A stretch of DNA of 64,000 nt from the NCBI GenBank assembly GCA_963829845.1, contig CAWHKD010000012.1, positions 124,001 through 188,000 on the forward strand, read 5' to 3'. The position numbers were made by a program, and so were the translations under genes. Below, in pieces: positions 1 to 9,389 of this stretch. Each line of letters begins with the position of its first letter. Positions within the stretch are counted from its first letter, which is position 1. Source of the stretch: Gaiellasilicea sp963829845. GTDB lineage: Bacteria; Actinomycetota; Thermoleophilia; Gaiellales; Gaiellaceae. The notes below the pieces were generated by a model. The model saw only the letters and a program-made list of their open reading frames with translations, was not told the DNA's origin and made no database searches.

Positions 1-68
1 GAGGCGAAGCCGCCGTGGAGGGCCGGTGGCGCGAGCACGCCTCTGAACGTAGCTGTGCGGTGGGCGCG

Positions 69-1294
69 CTAGCGGACGCGGATCGTGCGCGCTGTAGGCG
101 CGGTCCTGCGGCGAGTAGATCCGAACGCTCGCGCCGGCGGGCGCCGCGACCGCGGTGCTGAAGAACCCGCGCGCACTCGTCCGGCGGGTCCCGCCGCTGA
201 ACCGCCAGGCACCGCCGTTGCGCGACCTGGACCCGGTAGGCCTGGACGCCGCCACGCGGCCGGACCTGGCCCCAGAGGACGAGCTTGCCGCCGCTCCGGC
301 CCGGCCTGTGCGATCGGCAGCGGGAAGGCGAGTGCCGCGAGCTTCGGGCGGCCGGCGATGTTGAAGAGGCCGCTCTGGAAGCGGCTCGCCTCGGGCTCGT
401 CCTTGACGAGGTAGTGGATCAGCATGTCGACGCGCGGGGCCCTGTGGGCGCGCAGCCCCGACTGGCCGAGCAGCTCCGCCTGCCGTTGCTGGGTGACGCC
501 GTAGGCGCCGGTCTGGTAGCCGTACTCGGTCAGCCAGATCCGCTTCGGCCCGAACGCGCGGCCGACCTCTGCGATCAGCTTCTCGAGCGTCGCCATCGTG
601 ATCGTCTCGCAGTAGCTGCAGCCGCCTGTGAACGGCGTCTCGCGGCTGCTCGATGGATAGGGGTGGTGTGCGTAGACGTCGAGGCGCGCGCGGGCGTTGC
701 GCATCCCGCGGATCCACCTCACCGGCGAGACGCCGCCTGTCGAGCCGCGCGGCGCTGTGACGCCGCCCGCGACCTTCGCGCCGGGGATCACGGCGTGGAT
801 CGCCGCGTAGCCGGGATTGAGGATCTGGCGGACGTAGACGCGCGGGCGAGGTCGGGCGCAGCCAGCGCGCCTGGTTCGGCTCGTTCCACATCAGCCACTG
901 CTTCACCCAGCGGTAGCGCGTGGCGGCGGCGCCGGGCGAAGCCGGCGAACGAGGATGCGCCGGGAGCGAAGTTCTGCGCCCGGCCGCCGTTCGCCCACGC
1001 GGGCGAGCCGACGATCCCGACCACGGCCGGGATCCCGCGGCCGCGAAGGCCGTCGAGCACCGCGTCGCTGTCCTCCCAGGCGTACTCGCCGCGCGCCGGC
1101 TCGATCTTGTCCCAGTGCAGGTTGAAGCGCACGACGTCGACGCCGAGCCGCTCGAGCCGGTCGAGGCGCTCGTCGAGCGTGCCGGCGCCGTGGGCGAGCC
1201 AGGCATCGTCCTGGATCCCGAAGCGCACGTTCGGCGAGGCGCCGGCCGCCGGCGCGCAGAGGCCGAGCAGCGCGCACGAAAGGACAGGCGGCAA
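69..1294 (-). CDS. secreted glycoside hydrolase, clan-A TIM-barrel type, frame-disrupted
   Basis: Probable exported glycosidase. The N-terminus (from 1294) has a hydrophobic stretch ending in an Ala-rich cleavage-like region, then reads as the first half of a TIM barrel. Two pieces in different frames carry the two catalytic glutamates expected of clan-A families (GH5/GH39-like): WNEPN near 875-890, readable only after a shift, and WLTEYGY near 515-535. The stop is at 69-71. At least three frame changes (about 930, 850 and 300) interrupt it. Conserved sequence continues across the first two, so I treat it as one gene with sequence errors rather than a decayed one. Substrate cannot be told. 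The exact family is uncertain, and the start could lie further upstream in another frame. Confidence 0.6.
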
Positions 1295-1525
1295 GCGAGA
1301 AGTCGCATTCAGCGGCGGGTTCCCGGCCGTCCCGGTTTCGACACATAAGGATCCTGTTAACGACGCGCGGCGGCGGCGCTTTCCGCGCCTTCACGCCCGG
1401 CACGTAGCGCACTGCCGCGAACCAGACGTAGACGCGCAAACGCGAGCGCAGCGCCGAGCAGCTTCAGGATCCGCCGCACCAGCGTCATGCGTTCGATCGT
1501 ATCGCGCGGGGTAACGTCTCCTTCA

Positions 1526-1967
1526 ATGGCGCGGCGCGACATCGACCGCCTGCAGGGGGAGATCGAGGAGCTCTTCGCCGACCTCTGGCAGGTGCCGCGC
1601 TTCTCCGGGGTCCGGCACGGCTTCCGCCCCGCCGTCGACTGCTTCCTCACCGACGATCCGCCCCAGCTCGTCGTCGTCGTCGAGCTGGCAGGCGTCGACC
1701 CCGACTCGATCGAGCTCGCGGTCGAGGAGCGAGCGCTGACGATCTCCGGCGAGCCGCGCCCGCCCCGCGTGTCGCGGGTCAGGTCTACCAGCAGGCCGAG
1801 ATCGAGTACGGCCGCTTCGAGCGACGGATCCCGCTCGAGCAGGACATCGACGCCGCCGCGGCCCGCGCGCGTCTACGAGGCCGGGATGCTCCGGATCACC
1901 CTCCCGGTCGCCCGGCGCGCCGCGGCCGGCCGTGCCGTCGTCATCGTCGTCCGCAGGACCGGCATGA
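1526..1967 (+). CDS. Hsp20/alpha-crystallin small heat-shock protein, frame-disrupted
   Basis: ATP-independent holdase chaperone of about 145 residues. From ATG 1526 the protein starts MARRDIDRLQGEIEELF, an amphipathic N-terminal helix. The alpha-crystallin domain follows (PAVDCFLTDDPP, LVVVVELAGVDPDSIEL, LTISGEPR) and later the C-terminal strand YEAGMLRITLPV. The middle of the domain (GQVYQQAEIEYGRFERRIP) is in another frame, so there are shifts near 1770 and 1865. Its end probably overlaps the lon start as ATGA at 1964-1967, which would couple the chaperone and protease translationally. This pairing of Hsp20 with Lon fits a protein-quality-control unit. Confidence 0.75.
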
Positions 1968-4360
1968 GCGAGACCGCGCTCCGAACGGCTGCGGCTGCCG
2001 GTGCTGCCGCTGAAGGAGACCGTCGTCTTCCCGGAGTCGATGACGCCGCTCGCGGTCGGCCAGGAGCGCTCGGTCAAGCTGATCGACGACGTCGTCTCCG
2101 GCGAGCGGATGCTCGCCCTCTTCACGGTCGAGAACGAGGAGGCCGACCCGCCGGGCTGGGACGACCTCTACCGCGTCGGCACCGTTGCGGTCGTCCACAA
2201 GATGATCAAGGTGCCCGACGGGACGCTGCGGATCCTCGTCCAGGGCGTCCAGCGCGTCCGCCTCGTCGAGCCGGTCGCAGGACGAGCCGTACCTCGTCGC
2301 CGAGCTCGAGGATCTGCCGGAGATCGTGCCGGACTCGCCCGAGGTCGAGGCGCTGACGCGCACCGTGCAGCAACAGTTCGCGCAGATCATCGGGATGACG
2401 CCGTACCTGCCCGAGGAGCTGCAGCTCGCCGCCGCGAACGTCGACGACCCGAGCGCGCTCACGCCACCTGATCGCCTCGACGCTGCGGCTGAAGACGGAG
2501 GAGCGGCAGGAACTGCTCGAGACGGCCGACGTCGAGGAGCGGCTGCGCCGGATCGCGCCGATCCTGGGCCGCGAGGTCGAGATGTCGGAGCTCGGCTCGA
2601 AGATCCAGTCGCAGGTCGCGAGCGAGATCGACAAGGGCCAGCGCGAGTTCTTCCTCCGGCAGCAGCTGAAGGCGATCCAGGAGGAGCTCGGCGAGGGCGA
2701 CGACCAGCAGGCCGAGATCAACGAGCTGCGCGGGCAGATCGAGGCAGAAGGACCTGCCCGAGCACGTCGCAAAGGCGGCGCCGCGCGAGCTGAACGCGGC
2801 TCGAGAAGCTGCCGCCGGCCGCCGCCGAGTACGGCGTCATCCGCACCTACCTCGACTGGATCCTCTCGCTGCCCTGGACGAGCGTTCACCGAGGACAACC
2901 TCGACCTCGACCACGCCCGCCAGATCCTCGACGAGGACCACTTCGACCTCGAGAAGGTGAAGGAGCGGATCATCGAGTACCTCGCCGTCTCGAAGCTGAA
3001 GAACGACCTCTCCGGCCCGATCCTCTGCTTCGTCGGGCCGCCCGGGCGTCGGCAAGACGTCGCTCGGCCAGTCGATCGCACGCGCGCTCGGCCGCAAGTT
3101 CGCCCGGATCTCGGTCGGCGGCGTCCGCGACGAGTCGGAGATCCGCGGCCACCGGCGCACCTACATCGGCGCGATGCCCGGGCACGATCATCCGCGCGAT
3201 CCGCGACGCCGAGTCGTCGCAATCCCGTCTTCCTGATCGACGAGATCGACAAGATGGGCGCCGACTTCCGCGGCGATCCCGCCTCGGCGATGCTCGAGGT
3301 GCTCGACCCCGAGCAGCACTCGACCTTCCGCGACCACTACCTCGACCTGCCCTTCGACCTCTCGAAGGTGCTCTTCATCTGCACCGCGAACACGCTCGAC
3401 ACGATCCCGGGGCCGCTGCTCGACCGGATGGACGTGATCCAGCTCTCCGGCTACACGCACGAGGAGAAGCTCGGGATCGCGAAGCGCTACCTCGTGCCGA
3501 AGCAGCTCGAGGCGCACGGCCTGAAGAAGAGCCGGATCACGATCCCGGACAAGACGCTGCGGCTCGTGATCGCCGAGTACACGCGCGAGGCCGGGCGTGC
3601 GCAACCTCGACCGGCAGATCGCGGCGCTCTGCCGGAAGGCGGCGACGCTCGTCGCGACGGGCACGACGGAGAAGATCAAGGTCGACGAGGAGCGCGTCCG
3701 CGAGTGGCTCGGCCCGCGCAGGTTCTCGGCCGACGCCCGCAGGCGGACGGCCGACCCGGGCGTCGCGACCGGGCTCGCGTACACGGCGGTCGGCGGCGAC
3801 GTCCTCTTCATCGAGGCGACCGCATACCCGGGCAAGGGCAAGCTGACGATCACCGGCCAGCTCGGCGAGGTGATGCAGGAGTCGGCGCAGACGGCGCTCT
3901 CGTGGGTGCGCTCGCACGCGGACGAGCTCGGGCTCGCGCCGGAGTGGTTCGCCGCGAACGACGTCCACATCCACGTTCCCGCCGGCGCGGTGCCGAAGGA
4001 CGGGCCGTCGGCCGGCGTGACGATGGCGACGGCGATCGTCTCGCTCGTCCGCGGCATCCCCGTCGACGACGACGTCGGCATGACGGGCGAGATCACGCTG
4101 ACCGGCCAGGTGCTGCCGATCGGCGGCGTCCGCGAGAAGGTGCTCGCGGCCGAGCGCGCCGGGCTGAAGCGCGTGATCCTCCCGCTCGAGAACGCGCACG
4201 ACCTCGACGACCTCCCGGCCGAGACGCGCGCCGAGCTCGAGTTCGTGCTCGTCGACCACGTCGAGGAGGTGTTCGAGGACGCCTTCCGCGGCAAGACGCG
4301 GCAGGCGGCGGCCCGCGACATGCGACGCTGCACCGGCAGGCGGCGGCCTCGCGCAGGTAG
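1964..4360 (+). CDS. lon: ATP-dependent Lon protease, with many apparent +1 errors
   Basis: Cytoplasmic AAA+ serine protease that degrades misfolded and regulatory proteins. Repaired, it gives about 795 residues, the usual length. In order: an N-terminal substrate domain (LPVLPLKETVVFPESMTPL), a coiled region, Walker A GPPGVGKT near 3040, Walker B FLIDEIDK near 3235, and the sensor region TANTLDTIPGPLLDR. The C-terminal protease domain carries the Ser motif PKDGPSAGVTMATA near 4000 and the catalytic Lys motif GGVREKVLAAERAG near 4130. About ten single extra bases (near 1982, 2281, 2465, 2750, 2795, 2884, 3044, 3180, 3217 and 3594) each shift the frame by +1, and a net +2 near 4318 reaches TAG 4358-4360. 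Family sequence is intact between them, so assembly error is more likely than loss of function. Confidence 0.9.
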
Positions 4361-4432
4361 CTCCTGTTTGCAAGGATCGCACGTACGGCAAGACTGGTCC
4401 GGCGACCACGAGAAACGGAAAGGACGGGCCGG

Positions 4433-4876
4433 ATGGCCAAGACCAAGGAAAGGCTCTACGACACCGCGGACACGATGAAGCCGTATGTCGACCGCGCTCT
4501 GCACGACGACGACCTGCACGACAACCTGAAGGAAGCGTTCAAGGCTGCGCGGGACGTCTACGCCGAGCTGCTCGGCAACCGCAACCTGACCGCGACCGCG
4601 ATGCGTGCCGCGACCGACCAGGACGTTCAGGACAACCTGAAGCGGGCGGTCGAGGAGATCCGCACGGCGGCGAACCGGATCCAGGGCAAGGAGGACCACA
4701 GCGGCCGCAACACGTTCCTGCTGCTGGTGGGAATCATCATCGGCGTCCTCTTCAACCCGTTCACGGGCCCGCAGACCCGCACGTGGCTGATGGAGAAGGT
4801 CACCGGCGAGGGGTCGGACGACTACACCTACACGCCGCCGGCGAGCACGAGCTCGTCGAACGACGCAGCGGCCTAG
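4433..4876 (+). CDS. small membrane-anchored protein, YtxH-like
   Basis: Unknown function, 147 residues. The N-terminal 95 residues are hydrophilic and helical with heptad-like content and many charged residues. A single transmembrane segment follows (FLLLVGIIIGVLFNPFTGP), then a short Gly/Ser/Asp tail. The layout resembles YtxH-type stress proteins, but with the membrane helix late instead of at the N-terminus, so the family link is weak. A good ribosome site (AAAGGA) lies 10 bases before ATG 4433. It follows lon closely and converges with the M23 peptidase gene, 3 bases from its end. Possibly part of the stress-response group, by position only. Confidence 0.6.
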   Translation: MAKTKERLYDTADTMKPYVDRALHDDDLHDNLKEAFKAARDVYAELLGNRNLTATAMRAATDQDVQDNLKRAVEEIRTAANRIQGKEDHSGRNTFLLLVGIIIGVLFNPFTGPQTRTWLMEKVTGEGSDDYTYTPPASTSSSNDAAA

Positions 4877-4879
4877 CTT

Positions 4880-6331
4880 CTAGCCGGCACCGAGAACCGC
4901 GCTGTCGCCCTGGGAGACCGGGGCGGCCAGCGCACGGTCCAGCGAGCCGGGCTCGAGGCCGCTTGCGCTCGAGATGTCGGTCGAGCCGAGCAGGATCGCG
5001 GCCGGCCGCGGCGCGGTCGCGTTCGACGGCACCGGCGGCGCCCAGCCGCGGCCCGCGGCGAACGTGACGTCCTCGAGCCGCCGCCACGCACTCAGGTACG
5101 GGAAGGCGTTGACGACGCCGTCGTAGCCGAGCGGCAGCAGGCCGACCGGGTGGATCTCGAAATGGAGGTGGTACGGCGTCGTCTGCGCGTCGCCGGTGTT
5201 GCCGACGAAGCCGATCACGTCGCCCGCCTTGACCTCGTTGCCGTCGACGGCGAGCGGCGAGAAGGCCGAGAGGTGGGCGTAGTAGAACTGGTTGCCCTGC
5301 CGGTCGCGCAGCCAGAGCCGGTAGCCGCCGAGGTCGTTCCAGCCGACGGAGAAGACGGTCCCGTCGGCGACCGCGAGCAGCGGCGCCCCGAGCGGCGCGA
5401 AGATGTCCTGGCCGTGATGCCAGCCGACACCGGCGCGCGCGGCGCCGAACGTGTCGATGAACGACGACGGCCCGTAGACGGGGAAGACGTAGCCGGCGGG
5501 CGAGAGCGGCGCCGAGACGTCGGTCGGCGGCAGCCGGAAGACCGAGCCCGGGCCGGTTCGGGAGCACGCGCGGCTCGGGCGGCTTCGGCAGCGGCTTCGC
5601 GTCTTCGCCGGGCACGCCGGCGGGGCGACCGGGCTTCGCCGGAGTCGTCGTGGTCGGCGTCGTGCGCGGGGTCCTCGGCCGGAGTCGACGCCGCCGCCTC
5701 GGCATGGCCGACGAGGATCTCGGTGCCGGCAGGCAGCCCGGCGTGGTCGGCCGTGAGGACGACGTGGAGCGCGTTGACGGCGCCGCGGGCGTTCTTCGTC
5801 CCGTCGGCGACGGGCGCCTCCGCGACCTGCTCGAGCACGATCAGATAGCCCCAGTCGCCCAGCTGGACGCGCAGGTTCGGCGTCGCCGCCACCTGCGTTC
5901 CGAAGACGACGAGGTTCGTCACGTTCGAGCCGGCCGCGTCGGCGCCGGCGGCGGAGGCCTTCGCCCGCGCCGCGACGCTCTCGGCCGTGATCTCGCCGTT
6001 GAAGAGCGTGACGCCGAAGACGTCGCCGACCGCCTGCGCGCCGGCCGTGCCGGTCGCGCGCGAGGAGACGCTCGACGAGAGCGCGCCGGTGCGGACGAGC
6101 GAGCCGTCGGCGGGGAAGACGAAGGCGTCGGCGACGCCGGTCGACGCCGGGCCCGGGCGCGGACGCCTCGGCCGCGATCGAGGCGGGCTGGCCGGGAACG
6201 AGGATCGAGAGGCCGTTCGCGCCGGCGGAGACGATCGCCGGCTCCGAGGGCGAGCTGGCGCCGGTCGCCGCAGCAGCGAGCGACCCGGCGATCAGGAGCA
6301 GCGCGAGGAGCCTCGGGTACACGCGCCCCAT
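4880..6331 (-). CDS. secreted M23-family metallopeptidase (LytM/peptidase fold), frame-disrupted
   Basis: Exported peptidoglycan endopeptidase or LytM-like factor. The N-terminus has a signal peptide (RLLALLLIAGSLAAAATGA). A long Ala-rich, beta-rich domain with choice-of-anchor-like repeats follows, then a Pro/Thr/Lys linker and a C-terminal M23 domain. That domain contains HHGQDIFAPLG, which supplies the His/Asp zinc ligands, and HLHFEIHP, the HxH motif, so zinc binding looks intact. Frame changes near 6165, 5680 and 5560 split it; correcting them gives about 480 residues. The tail after the peptidase domain is short. It stands alone between convergent neighbours. Confidence 0.8.
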   Translation of the reverse strand: MGRVYPRLLALLLIAGSLAAAATGASSPSEPAIVSAGANGLSILVPGQPASIAAEASAPGPGVDRRRRRLRLPRRRLARPHRRALVERLLARDRHGRRAGGRRRLRRHALQRRDHGRERRGAGEGLRRRRRRGRLERDEPRRLRNAGGGDAEPARPAGRLGLSDRARAGRGGARRRRDEERPRRRQRAPRRPHGRPRRAACRHRDPRRPCRGGGVDSGRGPRARRRPRRLRRSPVAPPACPAKTRSRCRSRPSRACSRTGPGSVFRLPPTDVSAPLSPAGYVFPVYGPSSFIDTFGAARAGVGWHHGQDIFAPLGAPLLAVADGTVFSVGWNDLGGYRLWLRDRQGNQFYYAHLSAFSPLAVDGNEVKAGDVIGFVGNTGDAQTTPYHLHFEIHPVGLLPLGYDGVVNAFPYLSAWRRLEDVTFAAGRGWAPPVPSNATAPRPAAILLGSTDISSASGLEPGSLDRALAAPVSQGDSAVLGAG

Positions 6332-6372
6332 TATCCGGATCTGGCGAGACGATGCGGCGCTCTAGTTGAGAA

Positions 6373-6387
6373 TGAGAATCGTTTTCA
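6373..6387. promoter_or_regulatory. Zur/Fur-type operator, 7-1-7 dyad
   Basis: The 15-base sequence TGAGAATCGTTTTCA has the 7-1-7 inverted-repeat layout and base pattern of Zur boxes (consensus close to TGAAAATGATTTTCA). It lies 15 bases before the GTG start of a Fur/Zur-family repressor that is followed by a ZIP zinc transporter, exactly where an autoregulatory zinc operator is expected. The AT-rich patch stands out from the surrounding GC-rich DNA. Metal specificity (zinc rather than iron) is inferred from the downstream transporter. Confidence 0.75.
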
Positions 6388-6401
6388 GCTAATCTCGCCG
6401 C

Positions 6402-6802
6402 GTGGCAGGCTGAGCTCAGTCTCCCCGACGGCGTCCGCTCGACGCCGCAGCGGCTCGCCGTCGCTGCGCGCCGTCGCCGAGTCCGCGGGGAGCTTCACGG
6501 TCGCGGAGCTGCACGAACGCGCGCGCCGGTTCGAGCCTCGACTCGGGCTCGCGACGACCTACCGGACCGTCGAGCTGCTGCGCTCGACCGGCGGCGTCCA
6601 CCCGCTGCTCGGCGAAGGCCGGCCGACCTATGTCCGCTGCCGTCCCGAGCACCATCATCACCTCGTCTGCACGAGCTGCGGCGGCGTCGAGGAGACCGAA
6701 CTCTGCGCGGCGCCTTCCGAGGCGGAGCTGCAGCGCCGGCACGGCTTCCGCCCCGCCGCGCACGAGCTCGACATCTACGGCACCTGCAGGCGCTGCGCGT
6801 GA
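6402..6802 (+). CDS. zur: Fur/Zur-family metal-dependent repressor, probably zinc
   Basis: Zinc uptake repressor, about 132 residues when repaired. The start is GTG 6402, reading VAAELSLPDGVRSTPQRLAVL once one extra base near 6407 and one near 6469 are removed. A winged helix follows (FTVAELHERAR, LATTYRTVELL), then the dimerisation domain with HHHHLVCTSCGG and the final CRRC, which together give the histidine-rich sensor and the Cys4 structural zinc site. The last codons overlap the ZIP start (GTGA), so repressor and transporter are co-translated. Preceded by a Zur-type box. The two +1 changes belong to the error cluster in this part of the window. Confidence 0.82.
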
Positions 6803-7516
6803 ACTGGATCGCGATTCCGCTGGCGGGGGTGACCGTGCTCTCGACGCTCGCGGGGGGCGCCGTCGCGCTGCGGATGGCGCGGGAGCTGACGACCGCGATC
6901 GCGCTCACCGGCGGCATCGTCGTCGCGGTCGCGCTCTTCGAGGTGCTGCCCGGAGGCGATCGAGGCGGTCGACGACCCGCAGCTCGTGGGAACGCTCGTC
7001 GGCGCCGGCTTCGTCTTCTTCTTCCTCGCCGAGCGCGCGCTCGTCCTCCACCATCGCGACGACGACGCACACATCCACGCCCACGCCAAGGTCGGCGCGC
7101 TCGGCGCAGCGGGCCTCTCGGTGCACAGCTTCATCGACGGCCTCGGGATCGGGCTCGCGTTCGGGCTGTCGACCGAGACGGGCCTGCTCGTCTTCGTCGC
7201 CGTCGTCGCGCACGACTTCGCCGACGGCCTGAACACGGTCGGCTTCGTGCTGCGCCAGTCGGGGGACCGCGCCCGCGCGATCCGCTGGCTCGCGATCGAC
7301 GCTGCGGCGCCGCTAGCCGGCGCGATCGTCGGCACGATGCTCTCGATCTCGGAGAAGGGGCTCGGCGGACTGCTCGCGGTCTACGCCGGCTTCTTCCTCT
7401 TCATGGGCGCCACCGACCTGCTCCCGCACGCGCACGAGCACCCGTCCGTGAAGCGCGTCGCCCTGACTCTTGCCGGCTTCGCTGCGATCTTCCTCGTCAG
7501 CCTGATCGGCCAGTAG
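6799..7516 (+). CDS. ZIP-family zinc transporter
   Basis: Inner-membrane divalent-metal importer of about 239 residues with eight predicted membrane segments. The family signature is clear: SVHSFIDGLGIGLAFG (TM4) and VAHDFADGLNTVGF (TM5), each with metal-binding His and acidic residues; the TM5 motif has Asp where many ZIPs have Glu. A histidine-rich loop (LHHRDDDAHIHAHA) before TM4 fits metal loading. The start is GTG 6799 inside the end of the repressor gene. One extra base near 6950 shifts the frame; without it the FEVLPEAIEAVDDPQLVGT region is restored. Function as zinc uptake is inferred from the linked Zur-type repressor. Confidence 0.85.
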
Positions 7517-7525
7517 GCGCGGCGG

Positions 7526-7915
7526 CTAGGCGTCGAGCCCGCGGGCGAACTCGCGAAAGCGGTCGCGGGCGGCCTGATCCGGCCCGAGCTGCTCGTCCTC
7601 GCCGTAGCGCGGATCGGCTGCGATCTCCTCCGCCACGGCGCGAACCTCCCGCGCGATCGCCTCGCGGTTCTCCGGCGCCCGCAGGAGGAGCTCCACCCAG
7701 CTGTCGGTGCCGTCGTAGGGCGGCACGTCGTTGTCGACCAGCAACTCGCCCAGCTTCACGCCAACGCGGATGTAGGCGAAGGTCCGAAACGCCAGGATGC
7801 GGCGGGGCGAGCCGACGAGACGCTCGATCTCGGGGTCGTCCGCCTGGATCTGCGCGACGATGCCACCGATGGGCTCGTCGACGAGCGGTAGCCAGATCTC
7901 CTCGTGCTCGCTCAT
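7526..7915 (-). CDS. conserved hypothetical protein
   Basis: A 129-residue soluble acidic protein beginning MSEHEEIWLPLVDEPIGG, with no motif I recognise. It is mostly helical and rich in Glu, Arg and Ala, with no signal peptide or membrane segment. Its start overlaps the end of the downstream half of the split TauE/SafE gene (ATGA at 7912-7915), so it is the third gene of a translationally coupled trio. It may therefore serve that permease, by position only. It converges with the zinc transporter 9 bases away. Confidence 0.6.
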   Translation of the reverse strand: MSEHEEIWLPLVDEPIGGIVAQIQADDPEIERLVGSPRRILAFRTFAYIRVGVKLGELLVDNDVPPYDGTDSWVELLLRAPENREAIAREVRAVAEEIAADPRYGEDEQLGPDQAARDRFREFARGLDA

Positions 7916-8304
7916 GACTCCGAAGGATACGGGGCGGTACGACGCGACCGCCATGCGAGTTGCGCGGCGACGCCGAGCAGCAGTACCGCGAACAGACGTC
8001 GCAGGACGTCCTCGGGGAGCGCCGTGGCGATCTGGACGCCGACGGCGGCGCCTGCGATCGAGGTGACTCCGAGCACGAGGGCGGTTCGCCAGCGGACGTT
8101 CCCGTAATGACGCTGCCGCCACGTGCCGGCGGCGACGGTCGGGAGGATCGCCAGCAGCGATGTCGCCTCCGCGTCGAGCTGCGACAGCCCGAGCGCGACG
8201 AGGGTCGGCACGAACAGAATCCCACCGCCAACGCCGAAGAAGCCCGCGAGGAGCCCGGCGGCGAACCCGAGGCTGACGGCGAATACGACCGTGCCGGCGC
8301 TCAT
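7912..8304 (-). CDS. half-size TauE/SafE (TSUP) permease, C-terminal-type repeat
   Basis: Membrane protein of 130 residues matching one repeat of the sulfite/organosulfonate exporter family TauE/SafE. It carries the repeat hallmark GFFGVGGGILFVPTLVALG near residue 20 and about four membrane segments. Usual family members are about 250 residues and contain two such repeats. Here the other repeat is a separate gene immediately upstream, overlapping by ATGA at 8301-8304. The two products probably assemble as a heterodimer, though no experiment in the sequence can show this. Substrate unknown. Confidence 0.8.
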   Translation of the reverse strand: MSAGTVVFAVSLGFAAGLLAGFFGVGGGILFVPTLVALGLSQLDAEATSLLAILPTVAAGTWRQRHYGNVRWRTALVLGVTSIAGAAVGVQIATALPEDVLRRLFAVLLLGVAAQLAWRSRRTAPYPSES

Positions 8305-8651
8305 CCGACGAGCAACCAGACTGCGAGCACCACGAGCACTCCCGCGAAGGCGAGCGTCAGGTTCCGGCCCGAGACCCGCTGCTGGACTCCGGTGCCGACG
8401 ATCGCGCCGGCCGCGGCAGGGAGCCCGACGAGTGCGGCGTGAGCGACGTCGACGTGCCCCTCGAACGCGTAGAGGATCGTGCCCGCGAGCGCCGTGATCC
8501 CGATCGCGGCCAGCGAGGTCCCGGTCGCGACGCGGCTCTCGAAACCGAGCATGAGGATCAGCAGCGGCACGACCACGATCCCGCCGCCGACGCCGAAGAG
8601 GGCGCTGAACAGGCCCGCGACGAGGCCGAGGAGGACGAGCTTCAGCGCCAC
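8301..8651 (-). CDS. half-size TauE/SafE (TSUP) permease, N-terminal-type repeat
   Basis: Membrane protein of 116 residues with one TSUP repeat: GLFSALFGVGGGIVVVPLL near residue 12, then about three further hydrophobic segments, ending LAVWLLVG. It is the first gene of a three-gene overlapping unit (8651 to 7526). It has a proper stop and the next gene has its own ATG, so the split does not look like a frame error of the type seen elsewhere: joining the two would need an in-frame bridge that is absent. Divergent from otsB, with only 18 bases between starts. Confidence 0.8.
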   Translation of the reverse strand: MALKLVLLGLVAGLFSALFGVGGGIVVVPLLILMLGFESRVATGTSLAAIGITALAGTILYAFEGHVDVAHAALVGLPAAAGAIVGTGVQQRVSGRNLTLAFAGVLVVLAVWLLVG

Positions 8652-8669
8652 CGCTCGTATCCTAGGCCC

Positions 8670-9389
8670 GTGGACGGCGACGGCTCACTGCTCGCAAGGC
8701 TCGCCGAGCAGCCGGAACGGGCGGCGATCCTGCTCGACGTCGACGGCGTCCTCGCCCCGATCGTCGATGTGCCGATCGACGCGAGCGTGCCCGACGCGAC
8801 GCGCGAGGAGCTGCGCCGGCTGCACCGGCGCTACGCACTCGTCGCCTGCATCAGCGGCCGGTCGGGCGCCGATGCGCGCAGGATCGTCGGGCTGGACGAA
8901 TTGGTCTACGTCGGCGAGCACGGCCTCGAGCTCGAGCCGGAGGCGGAGGCGTGGAGCGAACGGCTCCAAGCATTCGCTTCGAGCGTCGACTGGGACGACG
9001 TCGAGCGCAAGCCACTCACCGTCAGCCTCCACTACCGCCGCGCGGAGAACGAGGCGGAGGCACTCACCATGTTGAGTGCGATTGCGGCGCGCGCCAGGCA
9101 CGAGGGGCTGGTCGCGCGGTTCGGACGCAAGGTGCTCGAGCTGCGACCACCGGTCGGCGCGCACAAGGGCACCGCGGTCACGCACCTGCTCGGAGAGCGC
9201 GGGCTCGGGCGCGGGCTCTACGCAGGCGACGACACGACAGACCTCGACGCATTCGCCGCCATCGGCGCACTCGAGCTCGGCGTCAAGGTCGCCGTGGCCT
9301 CGGCCGAGGGCCCACCGGAGCTGCGCGAGGCCGCCGACATCGTGGTCGACGGCCCCGCTGAGGTGCTGCAGCTGCTGAGCCGGCTCTAG
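8670..9389 (+). CDS. otsB: trehalose-6-phosphate phosphatase
   Basis: HAD-superfamily phosphatase, 239 residues, which removes phosphate from trehalose 6-phosphate in the OtsA/OtsB pathway for the osmoprotectant trehalose. Motif I is LLDVDGVLAPIVD near residue 24, with the two catalytic aspartates. The cap-region motif GEHGLELE, the conserved GAHKGTAVTHLL and motif III/IV GDDTTDLDAF follow in the family order. The start is taken as GTG 8670, which keeps the normal length; the frame stays open further upstream but overlaps the divergent permease gene. No synthase gene is adjacent. Confidence 0.88.
   Translation: MDGDGSLLARLAEQPERAAILLDVDGVLAPIVDVPIDASVPDATREELRRLHRRYALVACISGRSGADARRIVGLDELVYVGEHGLELEPEAEAWSERLQAFASSVDWDDVERKPLTVSLHYRRAENEAEALTMLSAIAARARHEGLVARFGRKVLELRPPVGAHKGTAVTHLLGERGLGRGLYAGDDTTDLDAFAAIGALELGVKVAVASAEGPPELREAADIVVDGPAEVLQLLSRL

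Noticed and set aside
1350..1490. Possible small membrane protein (MTLVRRILKLLGAALAFAR) on the minus strand upstream of the glycoside hydrolase
   Set aside because: Too short, crosses a frame change, and may simply be an upstream part of the hydrolase leader; no support beyond a hydrophobic stretch.
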